64,000 nt of DNA from Clostridium senegalense JC122 (GCF_000285575.1 NZ_HE611050.1:762473-826472), one strand, 5' to 3'; shown: positions 54,284-63,957, counted from the first letter of the stretch. Program-made: numbers and translations. The notes: generated from the sequence alone by a model not told the origin.

Positions 54284-56125
54284 TTAGTTTTGTTTTCTTT
54301 TATATGTTGGAACTTTTTCTTCTAGTAAAGCTATTATATCTTCTTTTTCTATTTTTTGCACTTCTCTAAATTCATCAACAGATTTTTCTATAAACTTCAT
54401 ATCAACATCCATAGGTTTTTCAATAAATATTTTTTTATGGTCTGTAGATGTTAATGCAACTTCATCCATTAAAAGTTCCTCATATAGCTTTTCTCCTGGT
54501 CTTAATCCTACATACTCTATTTTAATATCTATATCTGGTTTAAATCCTGAAAGACTTATTAAATCCTTTGCTAAATCAGCCATTTTTACAGGTTTCCCCA
54601 TATCTAACACAAATATTTCTCCACCTTTAGCCATTCCCCCAGCTTGTATAACAAGTTGAGCTGCCTCTGGTATAGTCATAAAAAACCTTGTTATCTCAGG
54701 ATGTGTAACCGTAACTGGTCCTCCATTTGCTATCTGCTTTTTAAATAGTGGTATAACCGATCCGTTACTCCCCAATACATTTCCAAACCTTACAGCAACA
54801 AATTCAGTTTTACTTATTTTATCAAATGCTTGAATTATAAGTTCACAAAATCTTTTAGTTGCCCCCATAACGTTTGTTGGGTTTACTGCCTTATCTGTAC
54901 TTATTTGAACAACTCTTTTTACATTAAACTCATCACAACACTTCATAAGATTATATGTTCCTACAATATTATTTTTTATTGCTTCTGCTGGATTATTTTC
55001 CATTAATGGAACATGTTTATGAGCTGCTGCATGAAATACAACATCTGGTTTATAATTACTAAATACTTCTCTTAATCTTTCCATATCTCTAATAGATGCT
55101 ATAATAACTTTTTTCTCTTGTTGTGGATGGTTTCTATTCAATTCCATCTCTAAGTCATATGCATTATTTTCATAAATATCAAGTATCACTAATAACCTTG
55201 GTTTAAACTTTACTATTTGTCTACATAGCTCAGAACCTATAGAGCCACCTCCACCAGTTACTAATACTACTCTATCCTTTATATATTTATCAACATTTTC
55301 ATTATCCAACTTAATTTGTTCTCTACCTAAAAGATCTTCTATATTTACATCTCTAAGTTGTCCCATGCTAAAGTTATCATTCATAAGTTCATATACACCT
55401 GGAACTGTTTTTAATTTGCATTTAGTTTCTTTGCATATGTTTAGTATTTCTTTCTTATCGTGTAACTCTACCGATGGCATCGCTAAAATTATTTCTTCAA
55501 CCTTATAATCATTACAAGCTTTTACTATAGACTTTCTTCCGCCTAACACTTTTATTCCATTAATACGCTTTCCTTTTTTATTTTCATTGTCATCTATAAT
55601 TCCAACTATATTGTAACTTAAGTCTGAATGTTTTTTTACCTCTTTTATAATTAAAGCTCCAGCATCACCTGCGCCAATTAAAAGAGTATTAACTTTTTTT
55701 CCACAAATTCCTTTTGGTGTTTCTTTATTACTTAATAATCTTAGTATAAATCTAAGACCACCTAAACTTAAAACACTTAACACCCAAAAAATTATATGAA
55801 CATTCATAGGAAACCTATAATATGGACTTCTTAAAAATGTATAACTGATATAGTAGCTATAAATTACAAACACTATATTGGTTAAACTAACAGAATATAC
55901 TATAGAAAATAATTCATCAATAGATGCATACTTCCATATATTGTCATACAACTTAAATATTTTATTGAAAAATAAGGTGAAAATAATAAGTGGTATTATA
56001 GAGACCTTAAAAAATAACTGATAATTCTTTGTAATATTAAAATCAAATCTTAAAACTAAGGCTATATACAATGATAATATTACGAACAAAATATCTAATA
56101 TCATTATTCTTTTGTCATTTTTCAT
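54284..56125 (-). CDS. CapD/WbpM-type nucleotide-sugar 4,6-dehydratase, membrane-bound
   Basis: This 613-aa protein has four or five N-terminal membrane helices (about 8-130), an intermediate Rossmann-like domain with NTLLIGAGDAGALIIKEV, and the C-terminal catalytic domain. That domain has VLVTGGGGSIGSELCRQIVK, FHAAAHKHVPLMENNPAEAI, a TDKAVNPTNVMGATKR catalytic block (the Lys replaces Tyr as in the FlaA1/CapD group) and GNVLGSNGSVIPLFKKQI. Family members dehydrate UDP-GlcNAc. It is the first gene of the polysaccharide operon, with a plausible promoter 150 bases upstream and a 267-base gap before the next gene. It is complete. Confidence 0.93.
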   Translation of the reverse strand: MKNDKRIMILDILFVILSLYIALVLRFDFNITKNYQLFFKVSIIPLIIFTLFFNKIFKLYDNIWKYASIDELFSIVYSVSLTNIVFVIYSYYISYTFLRSPYYRFPMNVHIIFWVLSVLSLGGLRFILRLLSNKETPKGICGKKVNTLLIGAGDAGALIIKEVKKHSDLSYNIVGIIDDNENKKGKRINGIKVLGGRKSIVKACNDYKVEEIILAMPSVELHDKKEILNICKETKCKLKTVPGVYELMNDNFSMGQLRDVNIEDLLGREQIKLDNENVDKYIKDRVVLVTGGGGSIGSELCRQIVKFKPRLLVILDIYENNAYDLEMELNRNHPQQEKKVIIASIRDMERLREVFSNYKPDVVFHAAAHKHVPLMENNPAEAIKNNIVGTYNLMKCCDEFNVKRVVQISTDKAVNPTNVMGATKRFCELIIQAFDKISKTEFVAVRFGNVLGSNGSVIPLFKKQIANGGPVTVTHPEITRFFMTIPEAAQLVIQAGGMAKGGEIFVLDMGKPVKMADLAKDLISLSGFKPDIDIKIEYVGLRPGEKLYEELLMDEVALTSTDHKKIFIEKPMDVDMKFIEKSVDEFREVQKIEKEDIIALLEEKVPTYKRKQN

Positions 56126-56445
56126 AATTTCACTTCCTAAGCCTTTATATTGTTTAATACAAATTTTATTTATACCATTTTATTTAAAAGATTGTTATTT
56201 TATAAATTATCTTATTTTTAATTAATAAAAATTTATAAAAAACCTTTATTATATAGATTGTTCAAATCCCTTTATAATTTTACAACATTTTTGCAATAAA
56301 TCAACTGCTTTTTTAACCTTTTAATGCCATTTTACCATTGTTATTGTCATTTTTCATTATAATTTTAGCATTTATATAAAATCCATTCTATTTAAATTTG
56401 ATTTTTCTTTGTTAATTAATATTTTTCTACATTCTATATTTTAAG
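56126..56445. other. Promoter region of the polysaccharide cluster
   Basis: This 320-base AT-rich gap lies between the TPR gene (upstream, same strand) and the CapD-type gene. It contains the promoter candidate at 56277-56304. I see no other structure and no hairpin terminator for the TPR gene. Confidence 0.5.
56277..56304 (-). promoter_or_regulatory. Possible promoter of the polysaccharide operon
   Basis: On the minus strand TTGATT (56304-56299), a 16-base spacer and TAAAAT (56282-56277) lie about 150 bases before the first gene. The match is fair; AT-richness makes chance matches common. Confidence 0.4.
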
Positions 56446-57511
56446 TTAATTAAGATTCAACTTTTTTATTTCTTTTAATATTTCATCTTCTGGATTAATT
56501 TTTTCTGCCAACTCTAAATGAATCTTCGCCTGTTCAATATCACCTAAATTTAAATAACACATAATTAAATTAGTACATATATCTACTTCTTTGGTAACTT
56601 CAAATGCTGCTCTAAAATACCTTATTGCATTTTGATAATCACCAATACATGCAAAATTTATTCCTAATTCATTAACTACAGCTACATCATCACTGTTTAT
56701 TGCTTGAGCTTCATTTAAATAATATATAGCTTTTTCATTATTCTCTAGAACTCTATACGCAATAGCAATATAATAATAAATTTCCACAGTATTACCCAAT
56801 TCATCCATTAATGGTATTAATAATTCTAAAGCTTTTTTAGGATCTTCATATACTAATTCTTTTCCATCTTCATATTTTCCTATTACTTCAAGAGAATTTT
56901 TAAATTCTAAGACATCATTTGTTTGTTCTCCACCTAAAGAAATATATTGATTTATAGCAAATAATGCACCCTCTAAATCCTTATCTTCTTTTTTAGTATT
57001 GCTTCATAAAAATATGGTGTATTAAATTCATCTATTTTTTACATTCTTCTATCAATAATAATTCTTCTTCTTTATATTTTTCCTCTTTATTTCTTAACCC
57101 ATCTACCAGTAATAGTGCTTTGTTATAGTTTTCTTTTGTCTTTTCTATTTCTAAAAGTCCCTTCAATAATATATATGAGTCTTCATACTTTTCATTTTTT
57201 ACATTATTAAATATGGTACCTTTAATAAATTTCATGCTACCATCTATATCTTTTATTATTTCTTTATATATTTTATTAAATTTAAATTTTTTATCACAAC
57301 CCAAAACAAAAAATATTCCTTCTAAGAATAATGTTACTGGAATGTTTTTTAAATCATCCCCGTCCTTTGCCTTTCCGACTACATCCTCACTTTTTACAGG
57401 TAAATAAACATTTTCCTTAAATTCATAAGAATTAAATTTAGTTCCCTTTTTAATTTCCAAAAATAAAACCTTTGATAATTTGTTTAAAAAATGACTTTCT
57501 ATATTACTCAT
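56446..57511 (-). pseudogene. Tetratricopeptide-repeat protein, two frameshifts
   Basis: Three successive frames give one protein of about 355 residues. Part one (ATG 57511 to a stop at 57032) is an unrecognised N-terminal region beginning MSNIESHFLNKLSKVLF. A short middle part (IDEFNTPYFYEAIL) runs from the A6 tract (plus-strand T6 at 57035-57040) to the next A6 tract (56989-56994). Part three continues EDKDLEGALFAINQYIS and ends in TPR repeats: YYYIAIAYRVLENNEKAIYY, VVNELGINFACIGDYQNAIR and LIMCYLNLGDIEQAKIHL. Each shift is cured by one extra A. The TPR part alone has a possible ATG at 56808 but no binding site. Its partner is unknown. Confidence 0.75.
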
Positions 57512-58429
57512 AGTTCACCATCCTAATCTAAATGTTTAAATTAATGTATTAAAAACTTAATTTACTGTAAACTAAGTTTAGCAATACAATTTTTTAAATT
57601 ATAAATCTAAATTTACATTTCAATTATTATTTAAAATATTTCATTTAAGTATATTAACATATAAAATCTATATTATACAAAATATAATTTTCATAAAGTA
57701 TTTTCACTATATTTATTTAAAATTAAACTTCACAATGTCTTTTAAATATTATACAACATAGTATGTTTAAATAAAAATAATATTAAATATAACTAAAATT
57801 CATTTATAGGGAATTATATCATAGAATATTAAAATATACCTAATAAAATAATATATATTTCAAAATATATATTAATGAATGTTTATTTATATTCTTAATT
57901 GAAATGAAAATTTTAATGTAAATGTATAAATTAAAATTTTAAATTATTTATACATATAATTACAAGGTTCTAAGCTGAGTTTTAAAATTATTCATTTATG
58001 AAATGAGAAAACTTTAAATAAACTCATACTAATAGCTTTCATCTTATTTTAGTTAAAAAGTTATGTTAATTATTACTCACTATGTTCTTAATACTAAATG
58101 TATTTTTCAAGATTAATTTTTAGTTTTATCCATTACTTTTAACTACCTGTAGTTGCACTTATTTTTAGCAAATCATAACAAAGATTTAGTGAATAAACTT
58201 AAACATAAACTTATATACCTATACTAGGAAATATAAGATAAATTTGGAATTTTATATTGAAGTAAAATCTATTGCATTTACAATTTTATTATCTTATAAT
58301 TAATTTGTTTTAAATTAAACAGTACAGCATGTTTTTGCAAAACTATACTATATATCATTATAAGAATTATATTTATACGCTTAACAAGCATTGAGATGCT
58401 TTATTTATAGAGAAAGAGGGGATATTAGA
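57512..58429. other. Long non-coding region before the decarboxylase gene
   Basis: This 918-base, extremely AT-rich gap lies between divergent genes. It holds repeat copy D (57961-58212) and the leaders of both genes. I see no frame with coding bias, no tRNA and no recognisable riboswitch core. Confidence 0.6.
57961..58212 (+). repeat. Interspersed repeat family, copy D
   Basis: This aligns with copy C at both ends. The left part reads AAGGTTCTAAG to TTATTCATTTATGAAATG and TTATTTTAGTTAA; the right part reads ACTTATTTTTAGCAAATC and ATAACAAAGATTTAGTG. The inverted TTAGTTAA (58049-58056) / TTAACTA (58139-58145) pair is kept, but the interior is about half as long as in copy C. The heptamer tandem repeats are absent. 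Confidence 0.65.
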
Positions 58430-59920
58430 TTGTATAAGTTAAATCAACATGAAACACCACTATTTGACGCCCTAATGGAATATGTTAATAGAGATACTCT
58501 ACCATTTCATGTTCCTGGACATAAAAAAGGCATTGGTGCCTATAAAGAGTTCAAGGATTTTATGGGTGAAAATCCTTTTAAAATTGATGTTACTGTTTTT
58601 AAACTTGTTGATAGTTATCATCATCCAACAGGTCCTATAAAAAAAGCTCAAGAACTTGCAGCTGATGCTTATGGTTCAGATTCTTGCTTTTTCTCAGTAC
58701 ACGGTACATCTGGGGCTATCCAAGCAATGATACTTTCTGTTGTAGGTGCTGGAGATAAAATTATAATCCCTAGAAATGTACATAAATCTATAACTGGAGG
58801 AATAATTCTAGCTGGTGCAATACCTGTTTATATGCAACCAGAGCTAGACAAAAAATTAGGTATAGCTCATGGCGTTTCTCCTGAAACTGTAGATAGTACT
58901 TTAAAAGAACATCCAGATGCTAAAGCTGTTTTAATTATTAATCCAACTTATTATGGTGTTGCTACAGATATAAATAAAATTGCAGATATTGTACACTCAT
59001 ATGATATACCATTAATAGTAGATGAAGCACATGGTCCTCATCTAAACTTCAATGAGAAACTTCCAATGTCTGCTATGGAAGCTGGTGCTGATATATGCGC
59101 TCAAAGTACTCATAAAATTATTGGAGCTTTAACTCAAGGATCTTTACTTCAAGTTCGTTCTAAAAGAATAAACATTGGAAGGGTTAGACAAGTTATAAAT
59201 TTAATGCATACAACATCACCATCTTATATACTTATGGCTTCCTTAGATACTGCTAGAAAGCAAATTGCTTTAGATGGTAAAGAACTTTTAGATAAAACAA
59301 TAGAACTTTCAAATTATGTTCGTGAAGAAATAAATAAAATTCCTGGTTTTTATTGTTTTGGTGAAGAAATACTTGGAAAATCAGGAGCTTATGCTTTCGA
59401 CCCTACTAAAATAACTATAACTTGTAGAGATTTAGGTATAACTGGTTATGATTTAGATATGATTTTATCAAATAAATATCATATTCAAATGGAGCTTTCA
59501 GACTTATATAATGTTCTTATTGTAGGTTCATTTGGTGATACAAAGGAAGGTATGGAAAGGTTACTTATTGCATTAAGAGAAATAAGTGATGAATATTACG
59601 GAAAAGGTGCTAAAAAAGCTGATTTTATAGATATACCACCAATTCCAGAACAAATGCAAATACCAAGTGAAGCATTTAATAGTGTTAATACACCTGTTAA
59701 AATTTCTGAAAGTGTAGGAATGATAAGTGGCGAGTTTTTAATGGCTTACCCTCCTGGAATACCAGTACTTTGCCCTGGTGAAAAAATCACACAAGAAATA
59801 ATAAACTATGTGCAAAAGCTAAAAGATACTGGTCTTTATGTTCAAGGCACTGAAGACCCTAATGTTGAATATATAAAAGTAGTTAAAGAAGAAGATGCTG
59901 TTTATATAGACGTAAATTAA
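58430..59920 (+). CDS. Ornithine/lysine/arginine decarboxylase (PLP-dependent)
   Basis: This PLP enzyme of about 496 aa belongs to the SpeA/CAD group that lacks the N-terminal wing domain, making polyamines or cadaverine. It starts YKLNQHETPLFDALMEYVNR. Next come LPFHVPGHKKGIG, SCFFSVHGTSGAIQAMIL, LIVDEAHGPHL with the cofactor-binding Asp, and the Schiff-base Lys in AQSTHKIIGALTQGSLL. The C-terminal domain has AYPPGIPVLCPGEKITQEII. TTG 58430 is chosen as start, with GAGGGG eight bases upstream; an earlier TTG at 58391 has none. A strong terminator follows. Which amino acid is used cannot be told from sequence. Confidence 0.92.
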   Translation: MYKLNQHETPLFDALMEYVNRDTLPFHVPGHKKGIGAYKEFKDFMGENPFKIDVTVFKLVDSYHHPTGPIKKAQELAADAYGSDSCFFSVHGTSGAIQAMILSVVGAGDKIIIPRNVHKSITGGIILAGAIPVYMQPELDKKLGIAHGVSPETVDSTLKEHPDAKAVLIINPTYYGVATDINKIADIVHSYDIPLIVDEAHGPHLNFNEKLPMSAMEAGADICAQSTHKIIGALTQGSLLQVRSKRINIGRVRQVINLMHTTSPSYILMASLDTARKQIALDGKELLDKTIELSNYVREEINKIPGFYCFGEEILGKSGAYAFDPTKITITCRDLGITGYDLDMILSNKYHIQMELSDLYNVLIVGSFGDTKEGMERLLIALREISDEYYGKGAKKADFIDIPPIPEQMQIPSEAFNSVNTPVKISESVGMISGEFLMAYPPGIPVLCPGEKITQEIINYVQKLKDTGLYVQGTEDPNVEYIKVVKEEDAVYIDVN

Positions 59921-59962
59921 AATAAGCTCTAGAATTTTAATAATTCTAGAGCTTATTTTTTA
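59918..59962 (+). terminator. Terminator after the decarboxylase gene
   Basis: A perfect 16-bp stem (59921-59936 with 59942-59957) encloses a five-base loop, with a T-run on the plus strand. It lies at the decarboxylase stop. Confidence 0.85.
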
Positions 59963-59975
59963 TATTAGTCATATG

Positions 59976-60026
59976 AAAATAAATAATAGACCAAATATGC
60001 GAGAATACTAATCTATTATTTATTTT
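59976..60026 (-). terminator. Terminator after the PIG-L gene
   Basis: AAAATAAATAATAGA (59976-59990) pairs with TCTATTATTTATTTT (60012-60026) around a 21-base loop. It lies just past the PIG-L gene stop at 60038. Its right half closely resembles 31849-31882, past the formiminotransferase stop. Confidence 0.65.
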
Positions 60027-60037
60027 ATTATGCCTTA

Positions 60038-61839
60038 TTAATTACTATCCTTTTGCCCTGGTATAGTTCCATATATATATCCACCATTTTGTAGATTATA
60101 TTCTAAAGTTTCAAACATATCCCTAACTGATATTATCCCTATACCATATAATCCATTTGCTGGTTCATAAACAGCATATGAGTTCATTGCATTTCTAACA
60201 GTTTGCATATCTTCATCCGTCTTTATATTGGTACTAAACTTAACATCTTTATCTAAAGCCTCATAAGCCTTAGGTTTATTTACAAAATATACATTATCTA
60301 TTTCTTGATTATCATAAAGTTCTCTAAATACTCTGCCTAATGCTGAATGATCACTTTGTGGCTCCTTAAAATAGCTAAAAGTAAAGAATTGATAATCCTG
60401 TCCATCACTTATAAACTCTCTTATATCCGTTCTTAATTCATCTATATGTTCTTTAGTACTACTATCTGGTATATCTAAATATGTTCTATTTTCATTAGGT
60501 ATTCCATAGGCATCTAATTCTCTATTGAATTCATTGGTTCTCGCCTTTGCAAACTCTTCCAATGTCATGGTTGATGGTATTTTAGGACTTAATTTTCCTG
60601 ATTTTATTCTTTTATAAACAAAAGATCCATTTCCTCTGTTTATAAGAACAACTTTAACATTTTCTGGTCCTAACTCTTTTACTGCATTCATTATTGCTGA
60701 ATGAGCAAATAGTATTACATCATCTTGATGGCTAAAGAAAAATGCTGCTTTAGGTTTATTAAACTTAAGTTCTCCAGGTTCTAAATTATTTTTTATATTT
60801 AAAGCTTTTTCTAGAAATTCGTTAGGTATTTTTGATTCAAAATATATATTTTTAAAATCACTATTTTTTAAATAGCCTTTTTCATCTTCCGTAATATTAT
60901 CTTTATAGAAAACTATTGGCCTTTTTAGCATTGAAGATGCTAATATATCTTCTTGTTCCCTTGAGTCTAAAACTATAATGGAATTAGACTTTGTAAAAAA
61001 CTTATTATTTATCTTTGTACTAGAATTATTGAAATCTTTAATATCTATTAAAGATTCATCATTGAATTTTTCTTTAGAAAATAATCCTTCATTTAAAATA
61101 TATCTATTTTCTTTTTCAACTCTAGTTATAAACTTATTATTTTTCACATCTTCTTTTGTTGAAAATAAAATAGGTGCTTTCAATTTTGATGCTACTGCTG
61201 CTATTAATGTATTTTTATCCTTATCCTGTTCTGATGCTACAAAAACAGTATTATATCCACTCATCTCTTTTGCTATATTTTTACTTAACTGACATATGTC
61301 TTTTCCGCATATCCTTTTTATTTTCTTATTTGAATCAATTTGATTTTCAACAGTTTTAGATATGCTTATATCATTTCCTATTATATAGACTTCTTCTGGA
61401 TTTATTCTGCTTATTTCATTTTTAACATCATCTGGTATATTATCGTTATCGATAACCAACACTGATGCATTTTTATAACTAGCTAAGGGCATAGCTAATA
61501 ATTTTTCTAGCATATTATTTTCATTTACCAAAACAACATTTTTGCTTTTTAGCGACTTACTCATATCTATATATTTATTATATAGATCACTATCTTTCAA
61601 TCTTATAGTTTTCCCCTTCAAGTTTTTAGTTGCTTGTTCAATCTCCTCAATAGTTTGTTCATTGTTAACTAAAATTTTACAGCTATGATTTTTCACATAT
61701 ATTTGTTTAGATATCATACCTAAAGATACAATTAAAATCATTGCTATTATGGTAGCACATATCTTTTTTCTTTTTTCCTTTTTTCCCTTTTCTTTCTTCT
61801 TAAGTTTATCGTTCTTGTATTTCTATATTTTTTATTCAT
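60038..61839 (-). pseudogene. Cell-wall-binding/PIG-L deacetylase fusion, N-terminal frameshift
   Basis: The main frame (567 aa from ATG 61741) has cell-wall-binding-type-2 repeats in its first half (NPEEVYIIGNDISISKTVEN, RICGKDICQLSKNIAKEMS). A PIG-L/LmbE deacetylase domain follows, with AAFFFSHQDDVILFAHSAIM (HxDD zinc motif) and KEPQSDHSALGRVFRE. PIG-L enzymes deacetylate N-acetyl sugars. The frame lacks a binding site and begins in the middle of a membrane helix. In the adjacent frame ATG 61839, after a G-rich site, encodes MNKKYRNTRTINLRRKKREK. Adding one A in one of three consecutive A6 tracts (61764-61784) joins it to KICATIIAMILIVSLGMIS, a classic basic-plus-helix anchor. Confidence 0.8.
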
Positions 61840-61983
61840 TGTATCCCCCCAAATAATATTTTAACCATAGCAAAAGTGTACTTATTTTTATGTATTCTTT
61901 AAATTATACACTCAATGTAAATTTATTTTTTACATAATATATTTTATTCTTTCTATTTATTTTTGTGTTACAAAACAAAAACA

Positions 61984-62031
61984 AAACCTATTAAAATAAA
62001 TTTTATAAAATTTGATTTTAATAGGTTTTAT
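61984..62031 (-). terminator. Terminator after the second flippase gene
   Basis: AAAACCTATTAAAAT pairs with ATTTTAATAGGTTTT around an internal loop, with A- and T-rich ends. It lies just past the flippase stop at 62033 on the minus strand. Confidence 0.75.
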
Positions 62032-62032
62032 T

Positions 62033-63481
62033 TTATCTTTTTATTTTCTTTTTATATAAATCCCTACACATATTAATCAGTGCATTAATATATTTTCTAT
62101 AAAGAATATATAGTAATAATAATTCTAAAATACCTAATAAAACATATATATACCCAAATTTGAAAAATGTAGCATAAAATGTGTATATACACAATGCAAA
62201 AGTCATTATATAGAATCTTTTAAGATGATAATTTACCTTATAGTATCTAAGACCTATATATGTTCTTATTGAAAAAAACACTATATAAGATAATCCTGTA
62301 GAAATAGCTGCACCTACAGCTCCCAATTTAGGAACTAATATAAAATTCCCTATTATATTTACAACGCATGAAATTACAGATATGTATATATGCTTTCTTT
62401 GCTTCTTTTTAAAATTAATTCCTAAAACAGTAGTTTCTGAAACTGTGTACATTATTGGCATAAAACTTAAAAATGGTATTATGTAAGCTGCAGTCCTATA
62501 TTCGGAACCTAAAAATAGAATAATTATATCTCTAAATAAAATTAATCCAATAGTACAAAAGAACATAGCAATAGTCACAATTAAACTTGCCTTTTCAAAA
62601 AATTCTACATCCTCTGGATTTTTCTCATATCTTTCAAAAGCTACTGGTACCCAAAACGTAGTAAAACAGCCCTGTAATATAGTAAGTAATGCAACAACCT
62701 TTGCTGCCGAACTATATATCCCTAGTTCCTCTGCGCCCCAAAAACTTTGTATTGCAATTCTATCAGCTGATTGAAAAATATAATGTATAGCTGCTGTTAT
62801 AACCAATGGTGCACCATATACTAAAATTTCTTTCGTATCAGTTTGTAGTTCCATTTCACTATCTTTTATATTAAATATATTCCAATATTCTCTTTCACAT
62901 ATTATAGCCATTATAGTAACTGCAACATTAGAAAATAATAGTGCTAATACTAAAGCCATATAGTTATCTTTAAGATAATATCCTGCAATAAATATCATAA
63001 CTAAATAAAAGACTTTATTCATGACAATTAATAATGAATATGTTTTAGACTTTTGTTGCATTCTAACAACTAATAATGCAAACCTATTAATTAATAAAAA
63101 GCTTACATGAACTATAATGATTATTAAAAATATTAAACTATAACTTCCAAATATAAATTTAGATACATACTCTCTAAATATAATTGCTAAAATTATTAAC
63201 AATATATTTATTATAGCTGGAACTTTTACACATCTTAATAATAATAGCTTTCTATTTTCTTCTTTTTCAGCATAAAAAAATCTTACAAATGCTTGATCTA
63301 TACCAAATACTAATATAATCATAACTAAACTAGAATACAATTCAAACTGAGAATATATACCAAATTGTACTGGTGAAAACATTCTTGTTATAATTGGCGT
63401 ACTAATTATTCCAATCAAAAAAGTTATCCAACTTCCTACAGAAAAGGATAAAAATTTATTTAACAAACTCTTATTATTCAT
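62033..63481 (-). CDS. Second polysaccharide flippase (Wzx, MOP superfamily)
   Basis: This 482-aa polytopic protein has about fourteen hydrophobic segments. The start NKSLLNKFLSFSVGSWITFL and the block TPIITRMFSPVQFGIYSQFE are characteristic of polysaccharide-type flippases. The closing LVPKLGAVGAAISTGLSYIV repeats the family C-terminal signature. It is longer than the flippase at 45921-47225 and the two are clearly different sequences. It is separated from the main cluster by about 6 kb and has its own terminator. It may serve a second glycan, such as spore or cell-wall polymer. GAAGGT precedes ATG 63481. It is intact. Confidence 0.88.
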   Translation of the reverse strand: MNNKSLLNKFLSFSVGSWITFLIGIISTPIITRMFSPVQFGIYSQFELYSSLVMIILVFGIDQAFVRFFYAEKEENRKLLLLRCVKVPAIINILLIILAIIFREYVSKFIFGSYSLIFLIIIIVHVSFLLINRFALLVVRMQQKSKTYSLLIVMNKVFYLVMIFIAGYYLKDNYMALVLALLFSNVAVTIMAIICEREYWNIFNIKDSEMELQTDTKEILVYGAPLVITAAIHYIFQSADRIAIQSFWGAEELGIYSSAAKVVALLTILQGCFTTFWVPVAFERYEKNPEDVEFFEKASLIVTIAMFFCTIGLILFRDIIILFLGSEYRTAAYIIPFLSFMPIMYTVSETTVLGINFKKKQRKHIYISVISCVVNIIGNFILVPKLGAVGAAISTGLSYIVFFSIRTYIGLRYYKVNYHLKRFYIMTFALCIYTFYATFFKFGYIYVLLGILELLLLYILYRKYINALINMCRDLYKKKIKR

Positions 63482-63696
63482 ATTTTATACCTTCTTCAAA
63501 ATTAAATTAAACATAATTTAAATTATATATGGATAAATTAATATGTCAATAATACTATTATAAATTGAACTTCAGTTTTACTCTAAGTTTTTTCTTTCCT
63601 ATAAATCTTTTCATAATTATATTTTAAATACAAAATTCAATCAATTAAACAGCTCATTCACTCCATTTGAGCTATACCAACCTATTAAAAACTGAA

Positions 63697-63730
63697 TTTA
63701 AACTCCTATAAAAAGCTATAGGAGTTTAAG
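63697..63730 (-). terminator. Terminator after the gene ending at 63763
   Basis: TTTAAACTCCTATA (63697-63710) pairs with TATAGGAGTTTAA (63717-63729) around a six-base loop, with T residues following on the minus strand. Confidence 0.7.
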
Positions 63731-63762
63731 CATATTGCACTTTATACTTATCAATATGATTT

Positions 63763-63957
63763 TTACTTTCTCACTGTATTATTTCTTAACAAATACATTT
63801 TATTAGCTGCCATTTTCATACCAGCATTATCTAAAGTTCTTATATATTGATTGTAGTTCATATTTAAAACATTACCATATGATTTAAGTAAATTATTATA
63901 ATAACCTAACAAATAATTTGTTTTCATAAGTTTTTCATTATGTCTTGTATTAAACAA
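63763..63957 (-). CDS. Hypothetical protein, probably the C-terminal part of a gene beyond the window
   Basis: This frame ends NKMYLLRNNTVRK and has coding-like composition. It is open to about 63996 without ATG, and the nominal start is a TTG without a binding site, so it is probably the tail of a larger protein. In the neighbouring frame the last bases of the window read YLKRKQRKKKSK before a stop. Removing one A from an A6 tract near 63980 would join both into one frame, echoing the other homopolymer breaks. I do not recognise the family. A terminator at 63697-63730 closes the unit. Confidence 0.4.
   Translation of the reverse strand: MFNTRHNEKLMKTNYLLGYYNNLLKSYGNVLNMNYNQYIRTLDNAGMKMAANKMYLLRNNTVRK

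Noticed and set aside
56261..56280. TTCAAATCC resembling a tRNA T-loop
   Set aside because: No matching acceptor, anticodon or D arm is present around it.
57512..58429. A riboswitch or T-box leader before the decarboxylase gene
   Set aside because: No conserved core such as a T-box motif or lysine riboswitch elements is visible. The structure seen is the repeat copy.
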